From: Acetobacter fabarum
Lineage (GTDB): Bacteria > Pseudomonadota > Alphaproteobacteria > Acetobacterales > Acetobacteraceae
Assembly (NCBI RefSeq): GCF_011516925.1
Contig: NZ_WOTG01000001.1
Coordinates: forward strand, 310,001-374,000
Reading direction: 5' to 3'
DNA: 64,000 nt
In this document: in pieces, positions 47,467 through 56,549 of the stretch
How the letters are laid out: each line of letters starts with the position of its first letter
How positions within the stretch are numbered: the first letter of the stretch is position 1
Program-made: the position numbers and the translations under genes
Notes under the pieces: generated by a model
Seen by the model: only the letters and a program-made list of their open reading frames with translations
The model's database searches: none
Told to the model about the DNA's origin: nothing

Positions 47467-48840
47467 CTAGCCCAGTACCGGGACCGGAAAAGCAATGCTG
47501 AAGCATGTACCCCTGCCATTGGGGCCGCTCTCTATCTTAACGTTTGCGTCATGCAGATGCGCAATGGCGCAAACAAGGCTCAACCCCAGACCGCTACCGG
47601 GCACATGCCGGCTCTTGTCCGAGCGATAGAAGCGGGACAACACATTCTGTCTTTCCTCAGGGGCAATGCCCGTGCCCGTATCGGTCACGATCAGCAGGAC
47701 CGCATCATCCTTTTGTTGCACATCCAGCACAATACTACCGCCTTCAGGAGTAAATTTGATAGCATTATCAACCAGATTAGCGAGCAGTTCGATCAGAAGA
47801 TGCCGATCCCCCCATACTGGCCCCTCATCCGCAGAAGGCAGAGCCTGTAGTTTTTTATCTTCCATTTCGGCAATGGGTTCGTAAAGGTCGAACACATCAT
47901 CCATCAACTCACGCAGCCTTACCTGCGCAAAACCGGCCATGCGGCGGCTGTTCTCTATCTCGGCAATCCTGAGCAGGGCGGTAATAATACCAAGGCACTG
48001 ATCAAGGTCATCCACCGCGCGACCTATGGCAGCTTCAAGCTGCTCCGGATCACGCTCGCCCGACTGGGCACGCTCAAGCTTTGCCCGCACGCGGGAGAGC
48101 GGGGTGCGCAGGTCATGGGCAATATCATTACCCACCGCACGCATGCCGTCCATCAGATGTTCCAGCCGGTCGAGCATGCGGTTCACGCTCCCCGCCAGCC
48201 GCTCCAGATCATCCCGCTCACGGTTGGCTGGCAGACGTTCATGAATATCGCCCGCCATAATCCGGTCTATGGCCTCGTGCATTTCCTTCACGCGGGAGAG
48301 GGCACGATGGCTGAGTGCCACCCCAAGGAACAGCGCGAACAAAAACGTGGGCACCGCCGCCACCAGCATGGCATGACGGAGCATGAACTTCTGCTCCGCC
48401 AGCAAATGAAAACTGCGTCCCAGCACCAGAATGGTGTGGTCTGGCAAGGTCACCGCCAGCAGGCGCAGGGGGTAAGCGGCCCCTTCCTCGGGGTAAATCT
48501 CGATATTATGGGGCTTACCATCTGCCTTGAGCCCACGGGGCCAGGTATGCAGGTCACCCGCAATCAGCGCATGCCCGGCGTCAAACAGCCCGGCACTGTT
48601 GATGATCAGGCGCAGGTCATCCGTTGCGCGGCGGCGGATAACATATTCCAGATGCTCGGGCGACATCTGGGCCAGCAGTTCCGCCTCCCCCTGTAGCAGT
48701 TCGGTGGAGCGGCGGGATTCCACCGCCTCCATCTGGGCGTAAACCAGCCCGAACTGCATGAGCATGACACCAGCCATAGCCGCCAGCGCCATAAGGGTGA
48801 TCCGGAATGTGGCTGTCCGAAAAACCTCAGTCAGAAACAC
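47467..48840 (-). CDS. Sensor histidine kinase, EnvZ/QseC-like architecture
   Basis: This is a kinase of about 457 residues. A first helix (about 10-32) and a second (about 156-175) bound a periplasmic sensor of about 120 residues without a recognised fold. Then come HAMP (about 176-228), the phosphoacceptor box GNDIAHDLRTPLSRV (His about 242), the N box LLANLVDNAIKFT, and the ATP-lid motifs DTGTGIAPEE and GSGLGLSLV. I chose the GTG at 48840, which overlaps the regulator gene by 14 nt; its signal-like N-terminus is otherwise hidden. It is paired with the preceding response regulator and probably controls the RND pump downstream. Confidence 0.82.
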   Translation of the reverse strand: MFLTEVFRTATFRITLMALAAMAGVMLMQFGLVYAQMEAVESRRSTELLQGEAELLAQMSPEHLEYVIRRRATDDLRLIINSAGLFDAGHALIAGDLHTWPRGLKADGKPHNIEIYPEEGAAYPLRLLAVTLPDHTILVLGRSFHLLAEQKFMLRHAMLVAAVPTFLFALFLGVALSHRALSRVKEMHEAIDRIMAGDIHERLPANRERDDLERLAGSVNRMLDRLEHLMDGMRAVGNDIAHDLRTPLSRVRAKLERAQSGERDPEQLEAAIGRAVDDLDQCLGIITALLRIAEIENSRRMAGFAQVRLRELMDDVFDLYEPIAEMEDKKLQALPSADEGPVWGDRHLLIELLANLVDNAIKFTPEGGSIVLDVQQKDDAVLLIVTDTGTGIAPEERQNVLSRFYRSDKSRHVPGSGLGLSLVCAIAHLHDANVKIESGPNGRGTCFSIAFPVPVLG

Positions 48841-49540
48841 GCAACTGGAACCCCGTACCACGAATGCTCTGGATAAGCGGTTCCTCGCCCGGAGCATCAA
48901 CCTTCCGGCGTAGCTTGCCGATATGCACATCAACCAGGTTGGTGCGCGGGATAAAACGGTACTGCCAGACATCCTCCAGCAGCATGGAGCGCGTCAGCAC
49001 CTGTCCGGGGCGGCGCATAAGGTATTCGAGCAACCGGAATTCACGCGGGAGCAGGTCAATCTCGCGGCCATCCCGCCAGACGCGGCGTTCGATCAGGTCC
49101 ATTTCCAGCGGGCCGGTGCGCAGCTTGGTGTTGCGCGTATCATCCGGCCGCCGCAGCAGCGCTTCAATCCGCGCAACAAGCTCTTCCATGGCAAAAGGCT
49201 TGGTCAGGTAGTCATCCCCCCCAGCCTTAAGGCCCGTGACCCGGTCATCCACAGCAGACAGGGCAGACAGGACCAGCACAGGCACGCGAATCCCCTGCTG
49301 GCGCATGGCTTCTATAACAGAAAGCCCATCACACCCGGGCAAAAGCCGGTCCACCACCATCACATCGGCCTCGCCTTTTACGGCTGCATCCAGCCCGGCG
49401 TTGCCTGTTTCCTCATGATGGACGTTAAAGCCGCGCCCTGTGAGTTCCCCTACAATTTCCTCGGCAATCCTGCCGTCATCCTCGATAAGGAGAACCGTCC
49501 GCCCTTCCAGAAAAGGGGGTAGTGTATCATCTTCAGACAT
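48827..49540 (-). CDS. OmpR-family response regulator
   Basis: This 237-residue regulator has a receiver domain with acidic pair D21-D22, phosphorylation site D64 (VVDRLLPGCDG) and K114 (YLTKPF). The winged-helix domain (about 135-237) includes LLPREFRLLEYLMRRPGQVL and TNLVDVHIGKLRRKVD, typical of OmpR/PhoB proteins. It lies 21 bp after rmuC and overlaps the kinase gene. The likely target is the RND operon behind the kinase. Confidence 0.9.
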   Translation of the reverse strand: MSEDDTLPPFLEGRTVLLIEDDGRIAEEIVGELTGRGFNVHHEETGNAGLDAAVKGEADVMVVDRLLPGCDGLSVIEAMRQQGIRVPVLVLSALSAVDDRVTGLKAGGDDYLTKPFAMEELVARIEALLRRPDDTRNTKLRTGPLEMDLIERRVWRDGREIDLLPREFRLLEYLMRRPGQVLTRSMLLEDVWQYRFIPRTNLVDVHIGKLRRKVDAPGEEPLIQSIRGTGFQLRVSD

Positions 49541-49561
49541 ACCTGCCCTCTTGCTCGTGTT

Positions 49562-50833
49562 CTACCCTGTTGCAGTGCTACCCTTGATATGGCCACTAAA
49601 TTCAATTTCAGACTCTTCGCCTTCGTCCTCACTTGCAACCGGGTTATCAAGCTCCTTGAGCTTGCGGGTAACCACTCTGGTGCGCCGTCTGGCCTCCTCG
49701 ATTGAGAACGACATAGCCTGCGCATTCCGTGCCAGCTTGTCCAGCACTCCGTCCATTTTCAGCATTTCCTGCCGGGTTGCACCCAGCAGGCGGGCAATGC
49801 TTTCCGTCCGTTCTTCCAAGGCCAGAGTCACGTAGCCCAGATGAATGGTACGCAGCATGGCAGGCATAAGGGCTGGCCCCATGACCATAACCCGGTACTG
49901 CCGCCCGACATCATCTATCAAACCCGGAATACGGGCCACTTCCGTGTAAAGCCCATCAGTTGGCAGATAAAGCACAGCGAATTCAACAGTCGCGGGAGGC
50001 TGAATGTATTTCGTGGCAATTTTACGGGCTTCCACCCGCACAGTGTTCTCCAAAGACTTGCGGGCGGCCTTTTCACCCACCACATCGCCCTCTTCTGCCG
50101 CGTTGAGCAGTTTTTCGTACGCTTCGGTCGGGAACTTGCTGTCCACCGGCATAAGGGGGGGTGTCTGGGTTTTGACCGGCATGCGAATGGCGAACTCCAC
50201 CACATCATTCCCCGGCCCCAGCCGCACATTGCTCTCATACGTACCCGGCGGCAGCACATCATCCAGAATGGCGCGCAACTGGGCCTCCCCCCAGCCGCCA
50301 CGGGTTTTGACATTACTGAACAGCCGTTTGAGGTCACTGATCTGGGCGGTCATGGCGCGGACCTCGCCCATGGCCTTCTGCATGGCGGCAAACTGTTCCA
50401 GCACCCGCTGGAACGATGTGTGCATCTGCCGCTCCACCGCCTCGTGCAGTTGCTCGGTTACCGCGTGGCGGATGGCCGCCAGCTGCTGGGCGGAGGTTTC
50501 CGCCATGTTGCGCAGGGCCTCGGCCTGTGCGGCCCGTGCCTCCGCCTGCTCACGCCCCAGACCGCCAGAAAGGTTGCCAAGCTGCTCCGCCAGTTCGGCA
50601 CGCATGCGCTCCAACCGTTCGCCAAAAGCCCGTTCCATTTCGGCCATGGCGGTTCTTTGCGCGGAGGAATCAGCGCGGGCGGCGGCGGCCTCGCGCTCCA
50701 TCATAACGTAAAGCCGCGCCAGCAAGTCGCTATCCGCACTTTTTGCTGGTGGCTTGCGCAGCGCAAAAGCCAGCACCACCCCCAGCAAAAGAGCCGTGAC
50801 CGCCACACAGACAAGAACAATTACAGAACCCAT
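49562..50833 (-). CDS. rmuC: DNA recombination protein RmuC homologue
   Basis: This 423-residue protein has one N-terminal membrane helix (MGSVIVLVCVAVTALLLGVV), a long coiled coil rich in Ala/Glu/Gln/Arg (about 40-170), and a C-terminal RmuC domain with VKTRGGWGEAQLRAILDDVL and PVDSKFPTEAYEKLL. RmuC limits inversions at short inverted repeats in E. coli and has a nuclease-like fold. The ATG at 50833 with AGGG before it is preferred over an in-frame reading to 50917. It may be co-transcribed with the two-component genes. Confidence 0.92.
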   Translation of the reverse strand: MGSVIVLVCVAVTALLLGVVLAFALRKPPAKSADSDLLARLYVMMEREAAAARADSSAQRTAMAEMERAFGERLERMRAELAEQLGNLSGGLGREQAEARAAQAEALRNMAETSAQQLAAIRHAVTEQLHEAVERQMHTSFQRVLEQFAAMQKAMGEVRAMTAQISDLKRLFSNVKTRGGWGEAQLRAILDDVLPPGTYESNVRLGPGNDVVEFAIRMPVKTQTPPLMPVDSKFPTEAYEKLLNAAEEGDVVGEKAARKSLENTVRVEARKIATKYIQPPATVEFAVLYLPTDGLYTEVARIPGLIDDVGRQYRVMVMGPALMPAMLRTIHLGYVTLALEERTESIARLLGATRQEMLKMDGVLDKLARNAQAMSFSIEEARRRTRVVTRKLKELDNPVASEDEGEESEIEFSGHIKGSTATG

Positions 50834-51026
50834 ACCCTGTTTTGTCTGATGTCTGCCCCAAGAGCAAGCACCCTTGCTCACTGTTTTTGAACAAAAAACA
50901 CGTCTATCAGGCAACACCTCTCATGCCGCAGACGTAATGACAGGCGTGGTGTGGTAATGATACTACCCTTGCCCACGGTGCCTTGTTCACCAACACAACA
51001 AAAAGTCCAGGAATGGAGAGCACAGC

Positions 51027-52295
51027 TTGAACACGGCACAACGCATTCGGGGTATTCTGGCAGGGTCAGCCGGAAACCTGCTCGAATATTTTGACTGGTA
51101 TGTTTATTCTTCCTTCACCATCTACTTCGCCCATGCGTTTTTTCCACACGGCAACCCAACAGCTGAACTGCTGAATGCGGCAGCGGTGTTTGCCGTTGGC
51201 TTTTTTATGCGCCCCATTGGCGGGTGGCTGCTGGGCATGGCGGCAGACCGGTACGGGCGGCGCAAGGCTCTCACCTTTTCTGTTCTGGCCATGTGCTTTG
51301 GCTCGCTGGCCATAGCCCTGTGCCCCACATACGAGCAGATAGGGGTTGTCGCCCCGGTCATTCTTGTGCTCGCACGTCTGGTGCAGGGCTTGAGCCTTGG
51401 GGGGGAGTATGGCGCTTCGGCCACCTATCTGGCCGAAGTTTCCACCCCGCAGCACCGGGGGTTCTGGTCTGGGTTTTTGTATGTCACGCTGGTTATGGGG
51501 CAACTGCTGGCCCTGTGCGTGCTGCTGATCATGCAATACGTGTTTTTAACACCGCAGCAGATTGCAAGCTGGGGCTGGCGCATTCCTTTCCTGATCGGGG
51601 CATGTGGTGCCGTTCTGGTGTTCTGGCTCCGCCGCCAGATGGTGGAGAGCGAAAGCTTTGAGAACACAAGCAACAAGCAGGCCAAAGGGGGCGTACGCGT
51701 TATGCTGGCCCACTGGCCATCGGTGTTGCGGGTTTGCGGGCTAACCCTTGGCGGAACAGTCGCTTTTTACACCTACACCATTTACATGCAGAAATACCTT
51801 GCCAACTCCCTTGGTTTTTCCAAGGAAACGGCCACCCTTATCTCAGCTGCCAGCCTGTTTGTATTTGCAGCCATGCAGCCCGCTTTTGGCGCGGTATCCG
51901 ACCGGATCGGGCGTAAACCCCTGCTCCTGTTTTTTGGCATTGGGGCAAGCCTTGGCACTGTGCCGCTGCTTAATGCCCTCTCCCACGCCACATCGGGCTG
52001 GGTTGCATTCGGGCTGATTGTTGCCGCGCTGTTCATGGCATCGGGGTACACGTCCATTAACGCCATTGTTAAGGCCGAGCTTTTTCCCACCCGCGTGCGG
52101 GCCTTGGGAGTAGCACTCCCCTATGCGCTGACCGTATCTATTTTTGGTGGCACAACCGAATATATTGCTTTGTGGTGCAAGCATGTAGGCCATGAAGGCT
52201 GGTTTGCCTGGTATGTTTCCGCCTGTGCGCTGGTCACGCTTGCAACCGCGTTAACCCTGCAAAAAACCAGCACAATGCCGGAAAACACGCCCTGA
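51027..52295 (+). CDS. kgtP: 2-oxoglutarate/dicarboxylate:H+ symporter (KgtP-like MFS)
   Basis: This 422-residue MHS-family carrier has twelve predicted helices. NLLEYFDWYVYSSFTIYFAH, RPIGGWLLGMAADRYGRRKA and LARLVQGLSLGGEYGASATY match E. coli KgtP closely along the whole length, and ALGVALPYALTVSIFGGTTE fits too. It imports 2-oxoglutarate or a related acid with protons. The start is TTG at 51027 with GGAGAG 7 nt upstream. It is divergent from rmuC and stands alone as a transcription unit. Confidence 0.8.
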   Translation: MNTAQRIRGILAGSAGNLLEYFDWYVYSSFTIYFAHAFFPHGNPTAELLNAAAVFAVGFFMRPIGGWLLGMAADRYGRRKALTFSVLAMCFGSLAIALCPTYEQIGVVAPVILVLARLVQGLSLGGEYGASATYLAEVSTPQHRGFWSGFLYVTLVMGQLLALCVLLIMQYVFLTPQQIASWGWRIPFLIGACGAVLVFWLRRQMVESESFENTSNKQAKGGVRVMLAHWPSVLRVCGLTLGGTVAFYTYTIYMQKYLANSLGFSKETATLISAASLFVFAAMQPAFGAVSDRIGRKPLLLFFGIGASLGTVPLLNALSHATSGWVAFGLIVAALFMASGYTSINAIVKAELFPTRVRALGVALPYALTVSIFGGTTEYIALWCKHVGHEGWFAWYVSACALVTLATALTLQKTSTMPENTP

Positions 52296-52385
52296 CCCCC
52301 ATGCAGGCATTATTCAACAAAAGGACAGGGAAGAGCCTTTAATTTGCCACAAGCGGATCGATATTTAAGGGAGAACAAAAAATAC

Positions 52386-52408
52386 GGAGCAGCCTGACAC
52401 CCTGCTCC
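52386..52408 (+). promoter_or_regulatory. Hairpin directly before the Gly/Pro-rich protein gene
   Basis: GGAGCAG (52386-52392) and CTGCTCC (52402-52408) form a perfect 7-bp stem just before the Shine-Dalgarno GGGAGG. It could influence translation of the following gene or stabilise its mRNA; function is inferred from position. Confidence 0.35.
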
Positions 52409-52423
52409 AGGGAGGCACGTTTG

Positions 52424-52810
52424 ATGCGCCGCATGACACAATTTCTGATGGCCCTGCCCGTTATTGCGGGCCTTGGTCTGGCAGCTCTGCCTAGCGCACA
52501 GGCCCAACCCGGGCGCTGGGGTGGCGGTGGACCCGGCTGGGGCGGTCGGGGTGGACCCGGCTGGGGGCACCACCACCGGGGCGATGGCGGTGCAATTGCC
52601 GGCGCGCTTATTGGTGGGCTGGCCGTTGGTGCCCTTGCTGGTGCGGCCATGAGCGGCGGCCCCGGCGGCTATGCCTATGGTTACAGCTATGGCCCGCCCC
52701 CTCCGCCGCCCCCGCCACCACCACGCGCCTATATGGTGCCGGTTGCTCCCATGGGGCCGCCTCCGGGATATTACTACGCTGTTCCCGGTGGCTATTACCC
52801 GGGCTGGTAA
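52424..52810 (+). CDS. Secreted Gly-rich, polyproline and glycine-zipper protein
   Basis: This 128-residue protein has a signal peptide with cleavage after AQA (residue 27), a Gly/Trp/His-rich segment (RWGGGGPGWGGRGGPGWGHH), a glycine-zipper hydrophobic stretch (GGAIAGALIGGLAVGALAGA, about 55-75), a Tyr/Gly repeat and a run of ten prolines (91-100), ending in a Tyr-rich tail. Glycine-zipper segments often associate with membranes in envelope or lipoprotein-like proteins. The family is not recognised. The ATG at 52424 has GGGAGG upstream; an in-frame TTG lies one codon earlier. Function is unknown. Confidence 0.7.
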   Translation: MRRMTQFLMALPVIAGLGLAALPSAQAQPGRWGGGGPGWGGRGGPGWGHHHRGDGGAIAGALIGGLAVGALAGAAMSGGPGGYAYGYSYGPPPPPPPPPPRAYMVPVAPMGPPPGYYYAVPGGYYPGW

Positions 52811-52868
52811 AGCCCGGCCCGGCAGGGTGGGTGCGCAAACCCGCGCACCAAAAACTGCAACAACTTGC

Positions 52869-53357
52869 TCAGGCAGCGCCACCCAGTGCCTGCGCCTGAG
52901 CCAGCACCGCATCTACATGGCCGCTGACTTTGACCTTGGGCCAGATGTAAGCAATGTCGCCTTTGGCATCGATCAGGAACGTTGCGCGCTCTATGCCCAT
53001 ATAGGTCCGGCCATACATGGATTTTTCCACCCATACGCCGTAAGCCTCGGTCACATGCCCATCTTCATCTGACGCCAGAGGAAAGGTCAGGCTGTATTTG
53101 GCCGCGAATGAGTCCAGCTTTTTAACCGGATCACGCGAGACACCAATAACGCTCAGCCCGGCCTGTTCAAAAGCCTGCAGGGCTTCGTTAAACCCGCAGG
53201 CTTCCTTTGTGCAGCCGGGTGTGTCTGCCTTGGGATAAAAATAGAGCACAAACGGCTGCCCCTTGAGCGCCGCACTTTCCACCGTGCGTTCACCACTTGC
53301 CGCCATGCTGAACGCCGGGGCTTTGTCCCCTACCTTGAGCACCTGACTATTTTCCAT
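52869..53357 (-). CDS. bcp: Thioredoxin-dependent peroxiredoxin (Bcp/PrxQ)
   Basis: This 162-residue antioxidant reduces hydroperoxides. The motif YPKADTPGCTKEACGFNEAL places the peroxidatic Cys at 49 and a second Cys at 54, the atypical 2-Cys arrangement of Bcp. Thr and Arg of the active site are at TPGCT and SRD. The ATG at 53357 with GGAG upstream is preferred to an in-frame reading to 53474, which would overlap glnE. It follows glnE by 43 bp. Confidence 0.92.
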   Translation of the reverse strand: MENSQVLKVGDKAPAFSMAASGERTVESAALKGQPFVLYFYPKADTPGCTKEACGFNEALQAFEQAGLSVIGVSRDPVKKLDSFAAKYSLTFPLASDEDGHVTEAYGVWVEKSMYGRTYMGIERATFLIDAKGDIAYIWPKVKVSGHVDAVLAQAQALGGAA

Positions 53358-53400
53358 AATCGTAAACTCCTTCCATACCTTGTGCTGGGATAACCCGCCT

Positions 53401-56400
53401 TTAGTCCTCTGGCCGTTCAGCTGGTGCCATGGAGGCAACGGGGCCGACCAGCCTTTCAAAACAGTTCCGCACATCGCGCGCCAGCAGGTTGGTCCGCTCC
53501 ATTAGCTCGGGCAGGGTGCGGGCCTTCATGTTCCTGAGCAGAATATTCAGGGCTGCGGGCACCATATCCGTTTCCAGCTCCCGTGGGGGTACGGGGCCAC
53601 ACAGCAAACGCAGCAGGGCCTGCAAACGCCGCCAGAAAAAATCCGCCTGCCTGAGCAGTTTTGCATCTGCCGCACTCAGCACCCCGCACCGTTCAAGCCG
53701 CCCCAGCGCCAGCCGGGTGGCCGGGCTACGGGCCATGGGGTCGGCTGCAACAAGCTGAAAAATCTGCGCAATGAACTCCACTTCCATAAGTCCCCCAGCC
53801 CGGCGCTTGATGTCCCATATGGAACTGGCGGGCAGGTCACGGGCCAGACGTTCACGCATGGTGCGGGCATCCTCCAGCAAGGAGGCGCGTTTAGGGGGGA
53901 TGGCGCGAATACTGCCATCCAGCACCCGCTCCAGATCCTGCGTTAACGCGCGCCGCAGAGCTTGCGGGGCCGCCACGATGCGTGCACGCGTCAGGGCCAT
54001 ACATTCCCATGTCCACGCGGCTTCCGTATGGTAGCGCAGGAACGCCGTGCGCGGGACAGCAACCGGCCCCGCAGCACCCGATGGGCGCAGGCGCATATCC
54101 ACTGCATAAAGCGGTCCTTCCGGCCCCGGTGCGGTCAGTGCCGCAATAAAGGCGTGGGCCAGACGGGTATAATACTGCCCCACAGCAACACTCCGGGGGC
54201 GGGAGAAGGCCAGTTCCTGCCCGGCATTGCGGCTTTTGGCCGCGACCTGGCTGGTCTGAATCTCCTCCGGGTGGTCAAACACCATCAACAGGTCAAGGTC
54301 GGAGCCGGGCATCATCTCCCGCGAGCCAGCCTTGCCCATGGCTATAACCGCCATGCCCCCACCGGGCACACGGCCATAGCGGCGCACATGGTCACGCTCC
54401 ACAGCCTGTTTGATCACGGTCATGATCGTATCGGCCAGCAGGGTACGTTCGCGCTCGGCGTCGTCCTCGCTCATCCGCCCTTCCAGCAGCGCAACGGACA
54501 GGCGGAACTCCTCGCCCCGCAGCAACGGGCGCAGGGTGGTCAGCAGTTCCTCCACATCGGCAACTTCCCCTGCCAGTGTTTTCAGGCGCGCCACCACGTT
54601 GCGCCCTTCCTCCGGTTCGGGGGCCAGCAGCCCTTCCAGCGCAGAGGGCTTGTCCGCCAGATGGTCAGCCAGAAAGGCCGAAGCATCAAAAATGCTGGCA
54701 ATGCGGTTGATCAGCTCCGGATTACGCTCAAAAAGCGAGAGCAGTTGCACCCCGGCGTGCTGGCGCGCCAGCAGGGCATCAAACCTGCGCAGGCAGGCCA
54801 GCGGGTTGCCTCGCTGGCCAAAATTGGCCAGCAGGGCGGGGAGCAGCGCACGCAGCAGGGCATGTGCCCGCTCCGAGCGCAGGGCACGCAGGCCATTGCC
54901 ACTCCACCGGCCCAGAACCTGCGCCGCTTCCACCAGCTGGGATTGAGGAAAACCATATTTTTCCAGCAGTTCCGCCACCTGCCCTTCTTCTGGGCCGGGC
55001 ATGAGCACACTGCCTGCTTCCATACCGTTCTGCGCAGGCTGGATAATAAAGTGACGCTCAAAAATCCGCCTTGCCTCACGCATACGCGGGAGCATGTCCA
55101 GCGCCAGAGCCTCCCCATCGGGGTAGTTCATGAAAATGGCGAAGGCATCAAACCCTTCCACCGTCTCTGGCAGGCTGTGGGTCTGGTGGTCGGCGCGCAT
55201 TTGCAGGCGATGTTCCGCATCGCGCAAAAAGCGGTAGGTACGGGCCAGCACTTCGGCCTCGGTCCGGGGCAGTCTGCCCGAACCCACCAGTTTTTTAAGC
55301 GCGCCAAATGTGGTTTTGTCCCGCAGTCCGGGCTCGCGCCCCCCCCAGACCAACTGCATGGCCTGCGCAATAAATTCAATTTCGCGTATGCCGCCCTGCC
55401 CCAGCTTGAGGTTATGGCCCAGAAGCCACGCCCGGCTGGCAGCGGGGTCCGCCAGAACAGAATCGGGGAGTTGCGCCAGATCCGTCCGCCCTGCCTTGCG
55501 GTAACGGTCTATGCGGGCCTTCATGTCATGGATGTCATCAATCAGGGCAAAATCTAGGTGCTTGCGCCAGATAAATGGCCTGATAGCCGCCAGAAAGCGC
55601 CGCCCCAGCGTAAGGTCGCCCGCCACTGCGCGTGCCTTGATCATGGCTGCGCGCTCCCATGTCTGGCCCAGGCTCTCGTAATACAGCGTGGCAGCCTGTA
55701 CGGTTACAGCCGGTGGAGTAGAGGATGGGTCTGGCCTGAGCCGCAAATCGGTACGAAAAACGTAGCCATTCGCATCGCGCGCTTCCATCAGACTAACAAG
55801 ATCGTTAGTCATACGCACAAATACACGTCGCACCGCGTCTGACTGAGAATACGTTGTGGGGTCGTACAACACTATCAGGTCGATGTCGGATGAAAAATTC
55901 AGTTCACGCGCGCCCAGCTTGCCCATGGCCAGTACCACAAGCCCACAGCCCGAAGTGGGGTTTTCGGGGTCTGGCAGGTCAAGCTGCCCGGCCTGACTGG
56001 CATGCCACAGCATATGTTTGAGCGCGATTTCCAACGCGGTTTCAGCCAGCCGGCTGAGCGTATGCGTGACTTCCTCCAGCGACCATGCACCACCAAGGTC
56101 TGCAATAGCGCAAATAAAAGCTATACGCTTTTTGGCATGACGAAGGAACGCGGCGACATACTCTCGCCCCGATGTGGCGTCAAACTGTGCGCATGTTGCA
56201 AACGCATCGAGCACACAGCTATCCGGCCCCTTGTCCAGCAGCGCTGCAAAAGCCTGAATATCCTCCCGCGCCAGATCGGACAGGTACGGGCTGTTCCCGC
56301 CAAGGCACAGCATCAGCTCACGCGCGCCGGGCAGCGCCATGACCGATGCCGCAACACCGTTCTGGCTGGCCAGTTCCAGCATGTCCTCAACAAACACTGT

Positions 56401-56511
56401 GGCCCTGTGCCCGTCCGCCGGAGCGGGCCAATCTGCATCCGGCCAGCTCCGCGGGCCTTGCCTGCGGGTCTGTCTTACGTCACGGAAGAGAGAATGATCT
56501 GCCTGCGTCAT
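53401..56511 (-). CDS. glnE: Bifunctional glutamine synthetase adenylyltransferase/deadenylylase
   Basis: This 1036-residue enzyme switches glutamine synthetase off and on by adenylylation. Two nucleotidyltransferase domains are visible: the N-terminal deadenylylating one with GKLGARELNFSSDIDLIVLY (about residues 199-214) and the C-terminal adenylylating one with MGKAGSREMMPGSDLDLLMV (about 720-740). Between them is the helical linker that binds PII. The ATG at 56511 is chosen; its Shine-Dalgarno is weak, and in-frame upstream starts would overlap the divergent gene. bcp follows at 43 bp. Confidence 0.93.
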   Translation of the reverse strand: MTQADHSLFRDVRQTRRQGPRSWPDADWPAPADGHRATVFVEDMLELASQNGVAASVMALPGARELMLCLGGNSPYLSDLAREDIQAFAALLDKGPDSCVLDAFATCAQFDATSGREYVAAFLRHAKKRIAFICAIADLGGAWSLEEVTHTLSRLAETALEIALKHMLWHASQAGQLDLPDPENPTSGCGLVVLAMGKLGARELNFSSDIDLIVLYDPTTYSQSDAVRRVFVRMTNDLVSLMEARDANGYVFRTDLRLRPDPSSTPPAVTVQAATLYYESLGQTWERAAMIKARAVAGDLTLGRRFLAAIRPFIWRKHLDFALIDDIHDMKARIDRYRKAGRTDLAQLPDSVLADPAASRAWLLGHNLKLGQGGIREIEFIAQAMQLVWGGREPGLRDKTTFGALKKLVGSGRLPRTEAEVLARTYRFLRDAEHRLQMRADHQTHSLPETVEGFDAFAIFMNYPDGEALALDMLPRMREARRIFERHFIIQPAQNGMEAGSVLMPGPEEGQVAELLEKYGFPQSQLVEAAQVLGRWSGNGLRALRSERAHALLRALLPALLANFGQRGNPLACLRRFDALLARQHAGVQLLSLFERNPELINRIASIFDASAFLADHLADKPSALEGLLAPEPEEGRNVVARLKTLAGEVADVEELLTTLRPLLRGEEFRLSVALLEGRMSEDDAERERTLLADTIMTVIKQAVERDHVRRYGRVPGGGMAVIAMGKAGSREMMPGSDLDLLMVFDHPEEIQTSQVAAKSRNAGQELAFSRPRSVAVGQYYTRLAHAFIAALTAPGPEGPLYAVDMRLRPSGAAGPVAVPRTAFLRYHTEAAWTWECMALTRARIVAAPQALRRALTQDLERVLDGSIRAIPPKRASLLEDARTMRERLARDLPASSIWDIKRRAGGLMEVEFIAQIFQLVAADPMARSPATRLALGRLERCGVLSAADAKLLRQADFFWRRLQALLRLLCGPVPPRELETDMVPAALNILLRNMKARTLPELMERTNLLARDVRNCFERLVGPVASMAPAERPED

Positions 56512-56549
56512 GATATGGCCCGTACTGTGAACCATAAAGGCTTGCTGCG

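Noticed and set aside
52830..52849. GGTGCGC/GCGCACC hairpin considered as a terminator after the Gly/Pro-rich gene
   Set aside because: The 7-bp stem has no T-run on either strand, so it does not meet the criteria for an intrinsic terminator.
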